Source of the DNA: Przewalskia tangutica
Lineage: Eukaryota > Streptophyta > Magnoliopsida > Solanales > Solanaceae
Reading direction: 5' to 3'
Length of the DNA: 64,000 nt
NCBI GenBank assembly: GCA_029844215.1
Contig: CM056738.1
Span: forward strand, 46,512,388 to 46,576,387
Position numbers and translations under genes: made by a program. The notes under the pieces are model-generated. The model was not told where the DNA came from, ran no database searches, and was given only the letters and a program-made list of their open reading frames with translations. Below, one piece after another: positions 12,780-23,092 of the stretch (within the stretch, counting starts at the first letter, position 1; each line of letters begins with the position of its first letter).

Positions 12780-13045
12780 AAGTATTTTAAAAGAATATAT
12801 ATAGTACGGTAGACGTACGTGTGGCAATGTCTTTCGACTTAAGCCTGAATGATATGTATATATAATATGGTAGACGTACGTGTGCTAACTGAATATAGTT
12901 GTACGGCAATGTCTTTTGACTTAAGCCTGAATAATAAGAACCTTGAAATATTTTAAAAGGAATATATATATAGTGCGGTAGCGTCGTGTGTTAACTGAAT
13001 GTAGTGTTACGGCAATGTCTTTTGACTTAAGCCTGAATAATAAAG
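12780..13045 (+). repeat. ~100-bp imperfect triplication in the LTR
   Basis: Nearly three copies of a unit contain TATATATAG, GGTAGACGTACGTGTG, and GGCAATGTCTTTTGACTTAA. The equivalent sequence in the plus LTR at 60.6-61.1 kb and in the minus LTRs is essentially single-copy or scattered, so this is local duplication. Confidence 0.8.
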
Positions 13046-14084
13046 AATCTTGAAGTTTTTCAAAAGATTAATAAACCGTTTTGAAAGAAGAGTAATACTT
13101 GGTTTCGAAAACATAAGAGTTATACTAAGCTTTATGGGAAGTTAGGTATAACGTCTTAAGAGTGGTAAAGAGAATGGTTTACTGATTTTTAGAAGTTAAG
13201 AGACTTGATCTTAAAAGATAAGAGACTTGACTTGAATGAATTAATATGAATTTTGTGTGAAACCTCATTTGTGAGTAATGAGTACTTGGTTTTTTTTACA
13301 AGGAGAAATGTTTCTTGATTTGGAAATCGAATGAGTGCAGACAAACCAACTAGCGTTAATAAAGGAAAATGTATTGAATAATGAAGTATTATTAAAACCA
13401 GTAGAAACCTCCATCTGCATAGAAGCTAAGATGAGACAAAATGATATTACATTTCCTAGATCATGGCTGCTTAATAAGATTGATTATGAATGAGAACAAC
13501 CTACACTCATATAAGGCATATGTTACTCAATTGTTTTAAAAGAGATTAAGACATTGAACTATGAAACTTTTCTAAAATAAAGAGACTTGAGTAATTGAAA
13601 TTAGGCAAACTGGAACCTTAGGGAAAAGAATGTGGTTGAAAAGGGAAGTGTTTTGGTTTACCTAAAAATGTGAGTCACTCTATTTTTACTACGGGTATCG
13701 GATGACTTTTATAAAAGGAATGGATCTCTTTAAAAGGAATTTAACGTACGTAGTACTTTAGGGTTAAAACCCGGACTTTGACATAAAATGAAAGTACCTT
13801 GAGTTGTGTATAACTTGCCTATGCTTGTTGTTGTGTAACTTACCTATGTTGGGTGTTGTGTAACTTGCCTATGCTTATGGTGATAGTCTTTGTTGTGCAA
13901 AAATTGTGTTTCTATACTACCGCGTCTCTCGATGGAGGGCCGATTGACTTGTTGAGAACTTACTTGGACGTACCGGCAGTGACGGGAGATTCCACGGGTA
14001 TGCTTCCAGTAGCATTGTTACATGGGCATGTCTACACCATTGATGGATTCTGTGGACATGTGATCATTTTGGTTATGGCGAAGT

Positions 14085-14450
14085 ATCGTGACTTACGGTT
14101 GTGATCGGGTGCGTAGCCTGTTTACTTGCCCCCGTCAGCTACGTGACGCAGGTGGATCTGGTATAGGTTATTGCACTTGCCACGTGTCAGCTTCACGGCG
14201 AAGTATCGTGACTTACGGTTGTGATCGGGTGCCTGGCCGATTCACTTGCCCCGCCACGTGGCGCAGTGGATCACGTGGAGGCTAGTGTACTTGCCACGTG
14301 TCAGATTTGCGAGTCAGTGTTGGGCCGTAGATTCGTGACTTACGGTTGTGATCGGGTGCCTGGCCGATTCACTTTCCCCCGTCAGCTACGTGACGCAGGT
14401 GGATCTGGTGGAGGCTAGTGCACTTGCCACGCGTGTCGACCGTGATATGG
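14085..14450 (+). repeat. LTR-internal array of ~120-bp units
   Basis: Three units contain CGTGACTTACGGTTGTGATC, GGGTGCCTGGCCGATTCACT and CTTGCCACGTGTCAG. The array ends about 700 bp before the LTR 3' end, the same relative place as the differing arrays in the other Tekay LTRs. Confidence 0.88.
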
Positions 14451-15153
14451 TTGTGCGATATTATTGGTACGGTCGGATCGGTAGTTATACTTGCCGTGCG
14501 GTTTTATTGACACGGTGGGACTGATGTTCACATATACTCCTTGGTGTTGTTATATCATGCTCGCCGCGGTGAGGAAGGAATTCCACGGCACGAGTGATGA
14601 TTTGGAGGCGTGAGTCACGACTTGATATATTTGTTTATATGTGGTGTCTTGTAGTTTGGTTATCATACATGTCTCTGCTTTATATATCGCTATGATTTCA
14701 TTCTGATATTTACGATTTCACATACTTGGTACTGTTGTCGACCTCCTTGGGCTGCGTTCATCTGCAGTAGAGTTACATCGGTTGTCGATCCCCGACATAG
14801 GATCACCTTTGACATATTGGGAAGCTCAGTTCCTTGAGGCTTATCTTTGGTATGTTACCGAGTGCAGAGGTTCTTGTACATTCGGGGTATGGCGGGCCCT
14901 GTCCGTCATAGTTGTTGTAAAATCTTAAGTGCATGTAACCTTTGTTGTGGCGGGGTTGTAAGGATTATGCTGTTCAAATGTATATACATATATATGTGAA
15001 AGGCAACCGTTTTGGTTGGCCTATTTTCTTTATCTTGATCCATGTCTATTTAAATGTTTAAGTTTTATTTCACGGTTTTTCTCTGATGTTGTATCACTAG
15101 GGTGCCCGGGGTAAGGCACCAGTCACGGGCCCCGGAACGGGTCGTGACAAAAG

Positions 15154-15165
15154 TGGTATCAGAGC
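15154..15165 (+). other. Primer-binding site (initiator Met tRNA)
   Basis: TGGTATCAGAGC starts four bases after the LTR end. This is the classic sequence complementary to the 3' end of plant initiator methionine tRNA, which primes minus-strand DNA synthesis. It proves that this side of the LTR was a 5' LTR. Confidence 0.93.
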
Positions 15166-15352
15166 AGTTAGTCCTCGGAAAGTGTCTACAGACCGTGTCT
15201 AGTAGAGTCTTGATTATCGATGTGTTGTGCACCACATCTATAATCAGGAGGCTGCAGGACATTTAGGATTGGTTTCCGTTCTTCTCATTCTGAGATCGTT
15301 CCTTAGAGCTGTGTGAAAAGTTGGACCCTCCACGCGTGCCGTTTTACAGATT

Positions 15353-15727
15353 ATGCCTCGCGCAAGGCAACCCGCCCGAAGGCAAGGCAAGCGAGAGGAG
15401 GCTGCGAGTAGAAGCGGCGGTCTACAGAGACCACGATACTGAGCCTCCGGTCCACGATGCGGAGCAGAAGTGATGAGTTACAAGGAGTGGGCCCAGTTAA
15501 TGGCCAGGGTTGTGGCCAGACTTGAGGATAAATGGGCGCAGCGGCCTCGATGCACCGATGGTTCACCCCGGTCGAGATAGTTTGAGGCTACGGGATTTTC
15601 TGAGATGTAACCCGCCAGAGTTTTATGGGTCGAGGCCTGAGGATGATCCGCAGGAGTTCATCCGGCAGTTACAGCGGATCATGAGAGTGATCAAGGCATC
15701 GGAGACCGAGTTGGTGGTCCTAGTTCA
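15353..15727 (+). pseudogene. gag: Tekay gag, N-terminal fragment
   Basis: The ATG at 15353 begins MPRARQPARRQGK, as in the minus element (ATG at 22886). This frame stops after about 30 codons. A shifted frame from about 15510 encodes the conserved Gag segment with PPEFYGSRPEDDPQEFIRQL and IMRVIKASE. The gene breaks at 15727, where the sequence changes to the truncated LTR of an opposite-strand Tekay element. Only about the first quarter of gag remains. Confidence 0.85.
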
Positions 15728-18013
15728 TAAATACGTACGAAACAACCCAATTTAACCGCACATAGTGCCACAACATAAACAAGAGCAAAATAGATGTAAC
15801 GTAACTGGTCTTTTCTAGGTCGCTAATGATCGAAGCAAGGCCAATCGCCCATAGTATCATTATGCGAGCCTAATCCTGGAACTCCCGCAGTCTGCAGAGG
15901 CCACCTAGGCCCGCATGAGGTATTCCTCGCATCGGGGGTAGCTAACCCGCGGCATCGTCCTGGACTCCCGCAGTCCGCATGGCCACATGGACCGCATGAG
16001 GTATTCCTCGCGCCAGAATACACCGGAGTGATCATCCCGAACTCCAGCTCGCATAGGTCACATGGACCGCGTGAGGTATTCCTCGCATCGGGGTGGCTAA
16101 CCCTCGCATAACAAGTCGTGGTGTAAGTGATATAATACGGCCTGGCTATCGTTAAACAACATAAGCACAATAAGAAAACCCCCTTACACAAACGTCACAA
16201 GACACTAACACACGTAGCATCATAACATGTTTACTTATCAAACCAACTTACCACACCTATAGAAATCATTGCAAGGCTTTTATAAACAAATAAGTAAACC
16301 GTTTCTTTTATCTTTCTTAAGTCGTTATACCTAACTTTCCATAGAGCTAGTATAACACTTAAGCTTTTTAAAACCAAGTATTTCTTTTCTTCCAAAAATG
16401 ATTCATAACTCTTTTTGAAATATTCAAGATTCTTATTATTTAGAACTCAAGTCCAAAGACATCAAAGTGAAACCAAATTTAGTTTAACACACGTACGTCT
16501 ACCGTACTATATATATTTCACAAATATCATGCTCAAAGGGATAGGAAGAATCACATACCTCCTCGGCTAAATCCACTTGACGAGTCGAATATGTCGCGCA
16601 GAGTGTCAACCTCTACCCGCCAAAACACGCGGCTCAACTTCTAGGTCTACGTAGGATTCTTCTATGTCAGATCTCTTTTCACGGAAAATTGAAGACTTCC
16701 CGTTTCTACTCACTTTTCCATCTCTTTCAAGGCCCGATAACCGTAATTAACATACTATATTTAAGGTGCAATAATTCCGAATTTAAAAGAAGGGGATCAC
16801 ACGCCCAAACGGAACGCGATTAACAATCTTCCCCTTAACAACAACAATAATTAAAGAAGGGGATCACACGCCCAAGCGGGCGTGATTAACAATCTTCCCT
16901 TAACAACAATGTAAATACAGTCAAGTAAATACATCCAAAGTAAATCTGATCCTTAAGTTGGGGTCCTTGGCCAACTTTTACAATTTTACTTATCCAATTA
17001 CTTCATTAGTCTTCCAACTTATATTCCAATCTTAATATAAGTTATAGTTACTTTGTTATTAACTTCTTAGCAAGTAATGGATACATTTTTACCATTTTAA
17101 TGGCTAACATGCCAATTCTCCTTTTAATAAGTTAACAAGATCCAAATCTTTCCAAACCTTACTCCACATATCTTATACTCCGTAATATACTTCCAATATA
17201 CATATTAATCAACTTCACAAAGAGGTTAAGGTTCATTACCTCAAATAGCCAAAAAAATATCCAAGAACTTAAAGTCGCTCCTAAGCAAGTTTTAGCTCCA
17301 AATCTTTGTGTTCCAAACCACCACAAGTCACCCTTAGAAGCTCCTAACCAACTTCTATTCAAGAATTAACTCCAAAAAGTGAAGAACACTTAGGCTTTTC
17401 TCTACACAACTCTCGGCCAAGGGGTACTTTTGTGGCTAGGGGGTGTGAAATCTTGTTTAACTCTTGGTTACTAATCTTCCTAATACATCAAGGAAGAACA
17501 CTTAGAAGTTTAAGAATTATTGGACAACTATTGCTCAAGAATAGGGGGTTTGGACGAGAGCACTAGAAAGGGAAAGGAAAATATTTTCAAGTCTTGAAAT
17601 ATACTAAGTGTGGAAGATTCCATCAACTAGAGGGGTTTATATAGGACAACCAAGGGCTAGGATAGAAGCATGTGTATGGTGTAGATTGGGGACATGTGTT
17701 TGTGTGGGTCCCTCTTCCCACTTGCCCCACAAATATCTTGCAAGACTTTGACCACTTGCCTTGGCCACTTGACTTGAAAAAAACGTCCAACATGTGCCAC
17801 ATGGGGTGACACATGTCGCCCTCCTATTGGTCCAAAATATTTCATCTCTCGGAAAATCCATAATTAGTTAAAATATTAAAAACGTAAAATTTCCTTCACA
17901 AGGTTCGGAATATTTTCCGTCGGAAAACAAATCTTTCATCATTAACCTAATTAGGGCTTATACATTCGTACGTACGTCCTCACATACATACTCTGGAACT
18001 ACGGGGTATAACA
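15728..18013 (-). mobile_element. 3' LTR of the minus Tekay element, 3' end missing
   Basis: This 2286-bp LTR matches 23572-25877 with few differences in the AT-rich parts, which suggests a recent insertion. Its 5' start (TGTTATACCCC on the minus strand) is at 18013. The last ~475 bp, corresponding to 23093-23571, are missing at the left edge, where the sequence switches into plus-strand gag. The complement of a TATATAAA box lies at 17636-17643. About three units of a ~90-bp array lie at 15870-16100. Confidence 0.9.
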
Positions 18014-18031
18014 TTCTCCCTCCCTTAGAAA
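18014..18031 (-). other. Polypurine tract of the minus Tekay element
   Basis: Plus-strand TTCTCCCTCCCTTAGAAA is the complement of an AAGGGAGGGAGAA tract directly upstream of the LTR start. It marks the 3' end of the internal region (18014-23092, 5079 bp). Confidence 0.88.
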
Positions 18032-18159
18032 CATTCGTCCTGAATGTTCCTTCTAGATTCAATTAATCAGATAACGGCATAGTTCCTCATAACTTAAACA
18101 GTTTGCAAATGCCACACATGGCCACAATACAACACTTAAGTACATACGTCGAATAACAC

Positions 18160-18726
18160 TTAAATATAGATGTCAATTAAAATCAACAAGTAGGAAAGTG
18201 AGTTACCTGGAGGTGTGGGGAATAAGTGAGGATACTTCTGCCTCATGTCCTCCTCTGCTTCCCACATCATCTCCTCTCTGTTCTCGTTCCGCCATAAGAC
18301 CTTGACGGAAGCCACATCCTTTGTCTGTAGTCGCCTAACCTGACGATCGAGTATCGCTATGGGACTCTCCTCATACGATAACCCCTCTGTCACCTGGACA
18401 TCATCAATCGGGTGCACTCTAGATGGATCTCCGATACATCTCCTCAGCATAGAAACATGAAAAACCGGATGCACTGCCTCCGGATCGGACGGCAGATCCA
18501 ACTCATAGGCAACCTTTCCTACCCTACGGACAATCTGATAAGGCCCAATGTACCTTGGGCTGAGCTTCCCCTTCTTCCCAAACCACATCACACCCTTCAT
18601 GGGTGACACCTTCAGGAAAACCCAATCATCAATCTCAAACTCCAAATGTCGACGCCGATAATCTGCATACGACACATCGACTCGAAATATCGATAACCGC
18701 TCCTGGATAAGCTTCACCTTATCCAC
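18160..18726 (-). pseudogene. pol: Tekay integrase C-terminus and chromodomain
   Basis: This 188-codon frame covers the integrase C-terminal region, with VSPMKGVMWFGKKGKLSPRY and VFHVSMLRR, followed by a chromodomain-like end with SPIAILDRQVRRL, VKVLWRN and MMWEAEEDM. The chromodomain is thought to guide integration to marked chromatin in this group. The protein ends PHLFPTPPGNSL plus a short tail. It is separated from upstream integrase by a TAG stop at 18727-18729, in a context where the family reads through. One base change would reconnect the frames, so the break looks recent. Confidence 0.9.
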
Positions 18727-18729
18727 TGC

Positions 18730-18927
18730 CTACTGTATCAAGTCCGGCCCGACTAACTGCACCTCGCCCACATCGAACCAGCCTATCGGTGACCTGCACT
18801 TCCTCCCATACAAGGCCTCATAAGGCGCCATCTGGATACTGGAATGGTAGCTGTTATTATACCCAAACTCCACTAGAGGCAAATGATCCTCCCAGCTACC
18901 CCTGAAATCAATAACACAGACTCGCAA
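18730..18927 (-). pseudogene. pol: Tekay integrase, middle piece
   Basis: The frame contains CVIDFRGSWEDHLPLVEFGY, NNSYHSSIQMAPYEALYGR and CRSPIGWF, the region that follows the integrase catalytic glutamate. It overlaps the previous frame (ending 18908) because of a one-base insertion near 18930, and it ends at the TAG at 18727. Confidence 0.9.
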
Positions 18928-20170
18928 AGATATCCTCGAGTGTGCGGATAGTGCGCCTCTGCCGTCCGGTCGGTCGAGGATGGAATACGATCTTGAGGCT
19001 CACCTGCGTCCCTAAACCCTTCTGGAAAGACCTCCAGAAATTAGTCGTAAACTGGGCTCCTCTGTCTGATATGATAGATATAGGGACCCCATGCAGTCTC
19101 ACGATCTCTCGGATGTAAAGTCTAGCATAATCCTCGGCCGAAAAAGTCGTCATGACGGGAAGAAAGTGGGCGGATTTCGTCAGCCTGTCGACGATAACCC
19201 AGATAGAATCATGCTTCCTCTGAGTGCGAGGTAACCCTGTAATAAAATCCATATTGATCACCTCCCACTTCCACGTCGGAATCTCTATCATCTGCAACAA
19301 CCCACCAGGCCTCTGGTGCTCCACCTTGACCTGCTGACAACTCGGGCACTGAGCAACAAACTCTGCAACGTCCCTCTTCAGGCTATCCCACCAATACACA
19401 GATCTGAGGTCGTGGTACATCTTTGTCGACCCCGGATGGATAGAGTAACGAGCGCTGTGTGCTTCCCCTAGAACCTGCTGTCGAAGCCCTGCAATATCTG
19501 GAACACACAATCTGCCCTCAAACCTTAGCACCCCATCAGGTGCTACCTCAAATGGACCATTCCTCTCACGAAGAGCCGTATCACGATACCGTGTCATAAT
19601 CGGATCCTCATACTGTCTCCTCTTCACCTCCTCGACGATGGAAGACTCGGCAAACTCTCGAACCCGAACCCCACTACTATCAGAACCAATCAATCGGACT
19701 CTAAGGCTCGCTAGCTGATGTAACTCGCGGACCATGCCCCTCCTCTCTGGCTGCACATCTGATAGACTACCCATCGACCTACGACTAAGGGCATCTGCCA
19801 CTACATTGGCCTTCCCTGGGTGGTATAGGATATCGACATCATAATCCTTGAGTAGCTCTAACCACCGTCTCTGTCGTAAGTTCAGCTCCCTCTGGCTGAA
19901 GATATACTGGAGGCTCTTGTGGTCTGTGTAAATATCCACATGAACTCCATACAAATAATGCCTCCAGATCTTCAAGGCATGAATCACTGCTGCCAACTCT
20001 AAGTTATGCATGAGGTAGTTCTTCTCATGCTTCTTGAGCTGTCGAGATGCGTAAGCTATAACCTTACTCTGCTGCATCAGCACACACCCAAGCCCGATGC
20101 CCGACGCATCACAATAAACCACGTAGTCGTCCGGACCCTCTGGAAGAGTAAGAACTGGGGCGGTCGTCAA
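18908..20170 (-). pseudogene. pol: Tekay RNase H and integrase
   Basis: The longest retained frame (420 codons). The RNase H part has YCDASGIGLG, LELAAV, YTDHKSL and NVVADALSR, the expected catalytic D-E-D positions, and degrades RNA in the RNA/DNA hybrid. The integrase zinc-binding part follows (HPGSTKMYH and CPSCQQVK, an HHCC motif), then catalytic aspartates in NMDFITGLP and SDRGAQF. The catalytic glutamate region is damaged: GRQRRTI stands where this family normally has GQSERTI, because of small indels around 18955-18975. The encoded integrase would be inactive. Confidence 0.92.
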
Positions 20171-20811
20171 TCTCTCCTTCAGTAGCTGGAAGCCCTCCTC
20201 ACAAGAATCTGGCCCATCAAACTTAGCCGCTTCGAGTCGGCTTAGTCAAAGGGCGAAATAAAGCAAACTTCTACGAACCTCCGATAATAACCCGCAAGGC
20301 CCGGAAAGCCGCGCACTGCGGTGTAAGGTCGCCAAGTCTTGATCGCCTCGATCTTTCTTTGTATCCACCCGAATACCATCGGCCGACAATGTGCCCTAAG
20401 AATGCCACCGGCCAACCAAAACTCACACTTCAAAACTTGGCATACAACCGATGGTCTGGAGAACTCTCGACCGCCTCAAATGCTCGCGTGCTCCCGCTCG
20501 AGCGATAATAAACCAAGATGTCATCAATGAATTCTATCAGAAACGTATCCAAAATGGCTTGAACACTCGGTTCATCAAATCCATAAATATCGCCGAGCAT
20601 TGGTCAAGCCGAAAGACATGACCTGAACTCATAGTGCGTCTGCGTCCGAATGCAATCCTAGGGACATCCGTCTCCTAACTCGCACTTTGATGGTAACCAG
20701 ATCGCAGGTCTATCTTGGAGAAATATCTCGCACCCTGCAACTGGTCGAACAAATAGTCAATCCTAGGGAGGGGGTATCTGTTCTTAATAGTCACCTTGTT
20801 CAACCGCACAA
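20171..20811 (-). pseudogene. pol: Tekay reverse transcriptase core, frameshifted
   Basis: Fragments in all three frames give RYFSKIDLRSGYHQ, IFMDLMNRVF, the catalytic FIDDILV (20511-20531), and VRGFPGLAGYYRRFVE. The order and spacing match reverse transcriptase. At least five small indels interrupt it, clustered in GC-rich codons around 20.2-20.7 kb. The active-site aspartates are present. Short open stretches on the plus strand here are shadows. Confidence 0.88.
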
Positions 20812-21678
20812 TCAACACACATACGCGGCCCCATCATTCTTCTTCACGAACAATACCGGCGCTCCCCAGGGAGAAACACTAGGCCTGATGAAGCCCTTCT
20901 CCAGCAAATCTCTCAGCTGGTCCTTCAACTCTCTCAACTCTGCAGGTGTCATTCTGTATGGCGGAATGGATATAGGTCGAGTATCAGGCAGAATATCAAT
21001 GCAAAACTCTATCTCCCTCCCAGGAGGAATACCCGGGAGGTCGTCTGGGAACACATCTGGGAACTCTCTGACAACCGAATCGATCAAGGTCGGTATCTCG
21101 ACCTCGATATCAAACACCCGAATGAGATGGTAGATATACCCTTCTCGCACCATATTCACGGCCTTGAGGTAGGAAATAAACCTACCCCTCGGCGACACAG
21201 TGTTCCCCTCCCACTCGATAACCGGCTCCCCAGGAAACTAGAGCCGTACCACTCTCTCCCTACAGTCTACATTGGCGTAGCAAGAAGCTAACCAATCCAT
21301 ACCCATGATCACATCAAAATCGGTCATATCCAACTCTATCAAGTCGGCTAGGGTCTGACGACTGCATATAGTCACCGGGCAAGCCCTATATACCCGCCAC
21401 TACCACCGAATCACCATCGGCGTAGCTACCTCAAAAGGGTCTATGGACTCAGGCTCTATCCCTATCCTACTAGCAATATGGGGAGATATATAGGACAAGG
21501 TAGAACCCGGATCTATCAAGGCATACACGTCACAACATGAAACTAATAATGTACACGTGGACGACATCCGTGGCGCCTCCGGTCTGGCGGCTGGACATGG
21601 CATATATGCGGTTCTGAAGACCGCTGGAACTAGGACCCCTGCCATGACCTCTGCCACGACTGGCCGCCCATGAGCCAC
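20812..21678 (-). pseudogene. pol: Tekay protease and reverse transcriptase N-terminus
   Basis: The protease active site is visible as LIDPGSTLSYIS (about 21485-21520), a normal variant for this group; the enzyme would cleave the polyprotein. Downstream, after a frame break near 21230-21400, the frame 20812-21198 holds the RT entry region with REFPDVFPDDLPGIPPGR and LLEKGFIRPSVSPWGAPVLF, ending where the frame shifts after KKNDGA. Confidence 0.9.
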
Positions 21679-22886
21679 GCCTCCGGCGAGTAATCAGAGG
21701 AGATGAAGACCCGACGAAAGACCCTGTAGGCTGAACCCTACCATCTGCGCTGCCTCTGGTCGGACAGTCTCTCGCAAAGTGACCCTGCTGGCCGCAAGTG
21801 TAACACACTCCCGAAATAGTACCACAACTCCCGTAATGGGATCTACCACATCGGACACACTGAGAGGACCTCGATCGGTTAGTACCCCTGCTACCCTGGA
21901 AGTCCGAAGCCCTGGGGCCCTGACCTGCCCCCGAATACCCTGGCTGTCCTGAAGACGGTGTAGGAGTGCTCTGAGCTGGCTGAGGGGCAAATCTAGTCTG
22001 CTGCTGAGGCCGTCCACCCCGAGAGCTACCAAAAGACCCTGCCGTCCTGGCCTTCTTCTGCTGATATCTGACAACCCGCTGGCCTCTACGCTCCTCACAT
22101 CCGGTCGTAAGCTGCGTGCGGCAATGTCCATGCGGTGAAGTGCGCACCCGAGCAACCTGCGCCAAATAGTCATCGAGCCCCGTGACGTAGCGGTGCACTC
22201 TATCCTCCCTGTCTGCCACTAACGCAGGGACATATCGAGCCAACGAGTCGAACTCCACGTTGTACTCCAACCGCACGCCTCTCTCTCGATCGTAAATGGC
22301 CGCCCGCTCTCTCATCCGCGGGCGCAAGAAATGGCCAAGGAAAGCCTCTGAGAACTCGTCCCATACAGCTGGATGCGCATGCTCTCCCCGGGATAGCTCC
22401 CACGAATCAAACTAGTCGACTGCAGTATCACGCAGCCGATGCGAACTTAAGACCACTGACTCGGTCTCCGAAGCCTTGATCACTCTCATGATCCGTGAAT
22501 CGCTTCGGATGAACTCCTGCGGATCATCCTCGTGTCTCGACCAGAACTCGCGGTGCAACTCGTAAAATCCCGTAGTCTCAAACTATCCGACAGGGTGAAC
22601 TACGGGTGCTTTCGAACTGTTGCATCCACCTATCCTCATGTCCGCCACGATCACGGCTAGTAATCGGGCTATCTCTCAGAACCCATCTCTCTGCTCGCCG
22701 TGGACCGAGGCGCAGTATCGTGGTCTCGTGAGCCTCTGTTGCGACTCTAAACTCTCTGGCCGGTGGCGTCGTGGAACTCGCCGTCTGTAGCACCACTCTG
22801 TAAAGCCCGGGCTTGTGCCTCGTGACCCTCGTGTCTGCTAGCGCTCCTCACCGCTTGCCTTCGGGCGGGTTGCTGCGTGGAGGCAT
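21530..22886 (-). pseudogene. gag: Tekay gag with zinc knuckles
   Basis: The start is the ATG at 22886 (MPPRS...), which matches the starts at 15353 and 63240. Frameshifts split the N-terminal half. The longest frame, 22327-21530, has EYNVEFDSLARYVP, a long S/G/Q/P-rich linker, then CVRCGRSHYGSC and CYTCGQQGHFARDC (CX2CX4HX4C, about 21764-21807), which bind the RNA genome. It runs into the protease region in another frame. Gag forms the particle shell. Confidence 0.9.
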
Positions 22887-23076
22887 AGCTGGTACATAAG
22901 AATGTGTTAGAAAGAGTCCAACTTATAACACAGCTCTAAGGCACGATCTCAGAGTGAGAAGAATGGAAACCAATCCTAAATATTCTGTAGCCTCCTGATT
23001 ATAAGTGTGGTGCACGACACACCGATAATCAAGACTCTACTAGATACGGTCTGTAGACACTTTCCGAGGATTAACT
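22887..23076 (-). other. 5' leader of the minus Tekay element
   Basis: About 190 bp lie between the primer site and the gag ATG. They match the plus-strand leaders at 15166-15352 and 63048-63239, including the complement of TGTCTAGTAGAGTCTTGATT. No coding signal is seen. Confidence 0.75.
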
Positions 23077-23088
23077 GCTCTGATACCA
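23077..23088 (-). other. Primer-binding site of the minus Tekay element
   Basis: Plus-strand GCTCTGATACCA is the exact complement of TGGTATCAGAGC, the initiator methionine tRNA primer site, four bases inside the 5' LTR. Confidence 0.93.
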
Positions 23089-23092
23089 CTTT

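Larger units (their letters stand above)
11529..15149 (+). mobile_element. Tekay-type LTR with PPT on one side, PBS on the other
   Basis: A complete 3621-bp LTR runs from TGTTATACCCC to GGGTCGTGACA. Unusually, the left edge abuts a polypurine tract, as for a 3' LTR, and the right edge is followed by a primer-binding site and a gag start, as for a 5' LTR. It therefore joins two element bodies head to tail. It contains a TATA box, a ~100-bp triplication and a variable array. LTRs of several kb are usual for Tekay/Del chromoviruses. Confidence 0.9.

Noticed and set aside
18160..18726. A 188-codon ORF as a host chromodomain gene
   Set aside because: It is the end of Tekay pol, in order after RNase H and integrase and directly before a PPT and LTR.
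20687..21133. A plus-strand 148-codon ORF
   Set aside because: It is the antisense shadow of the Tekay reverse transcriptase region.
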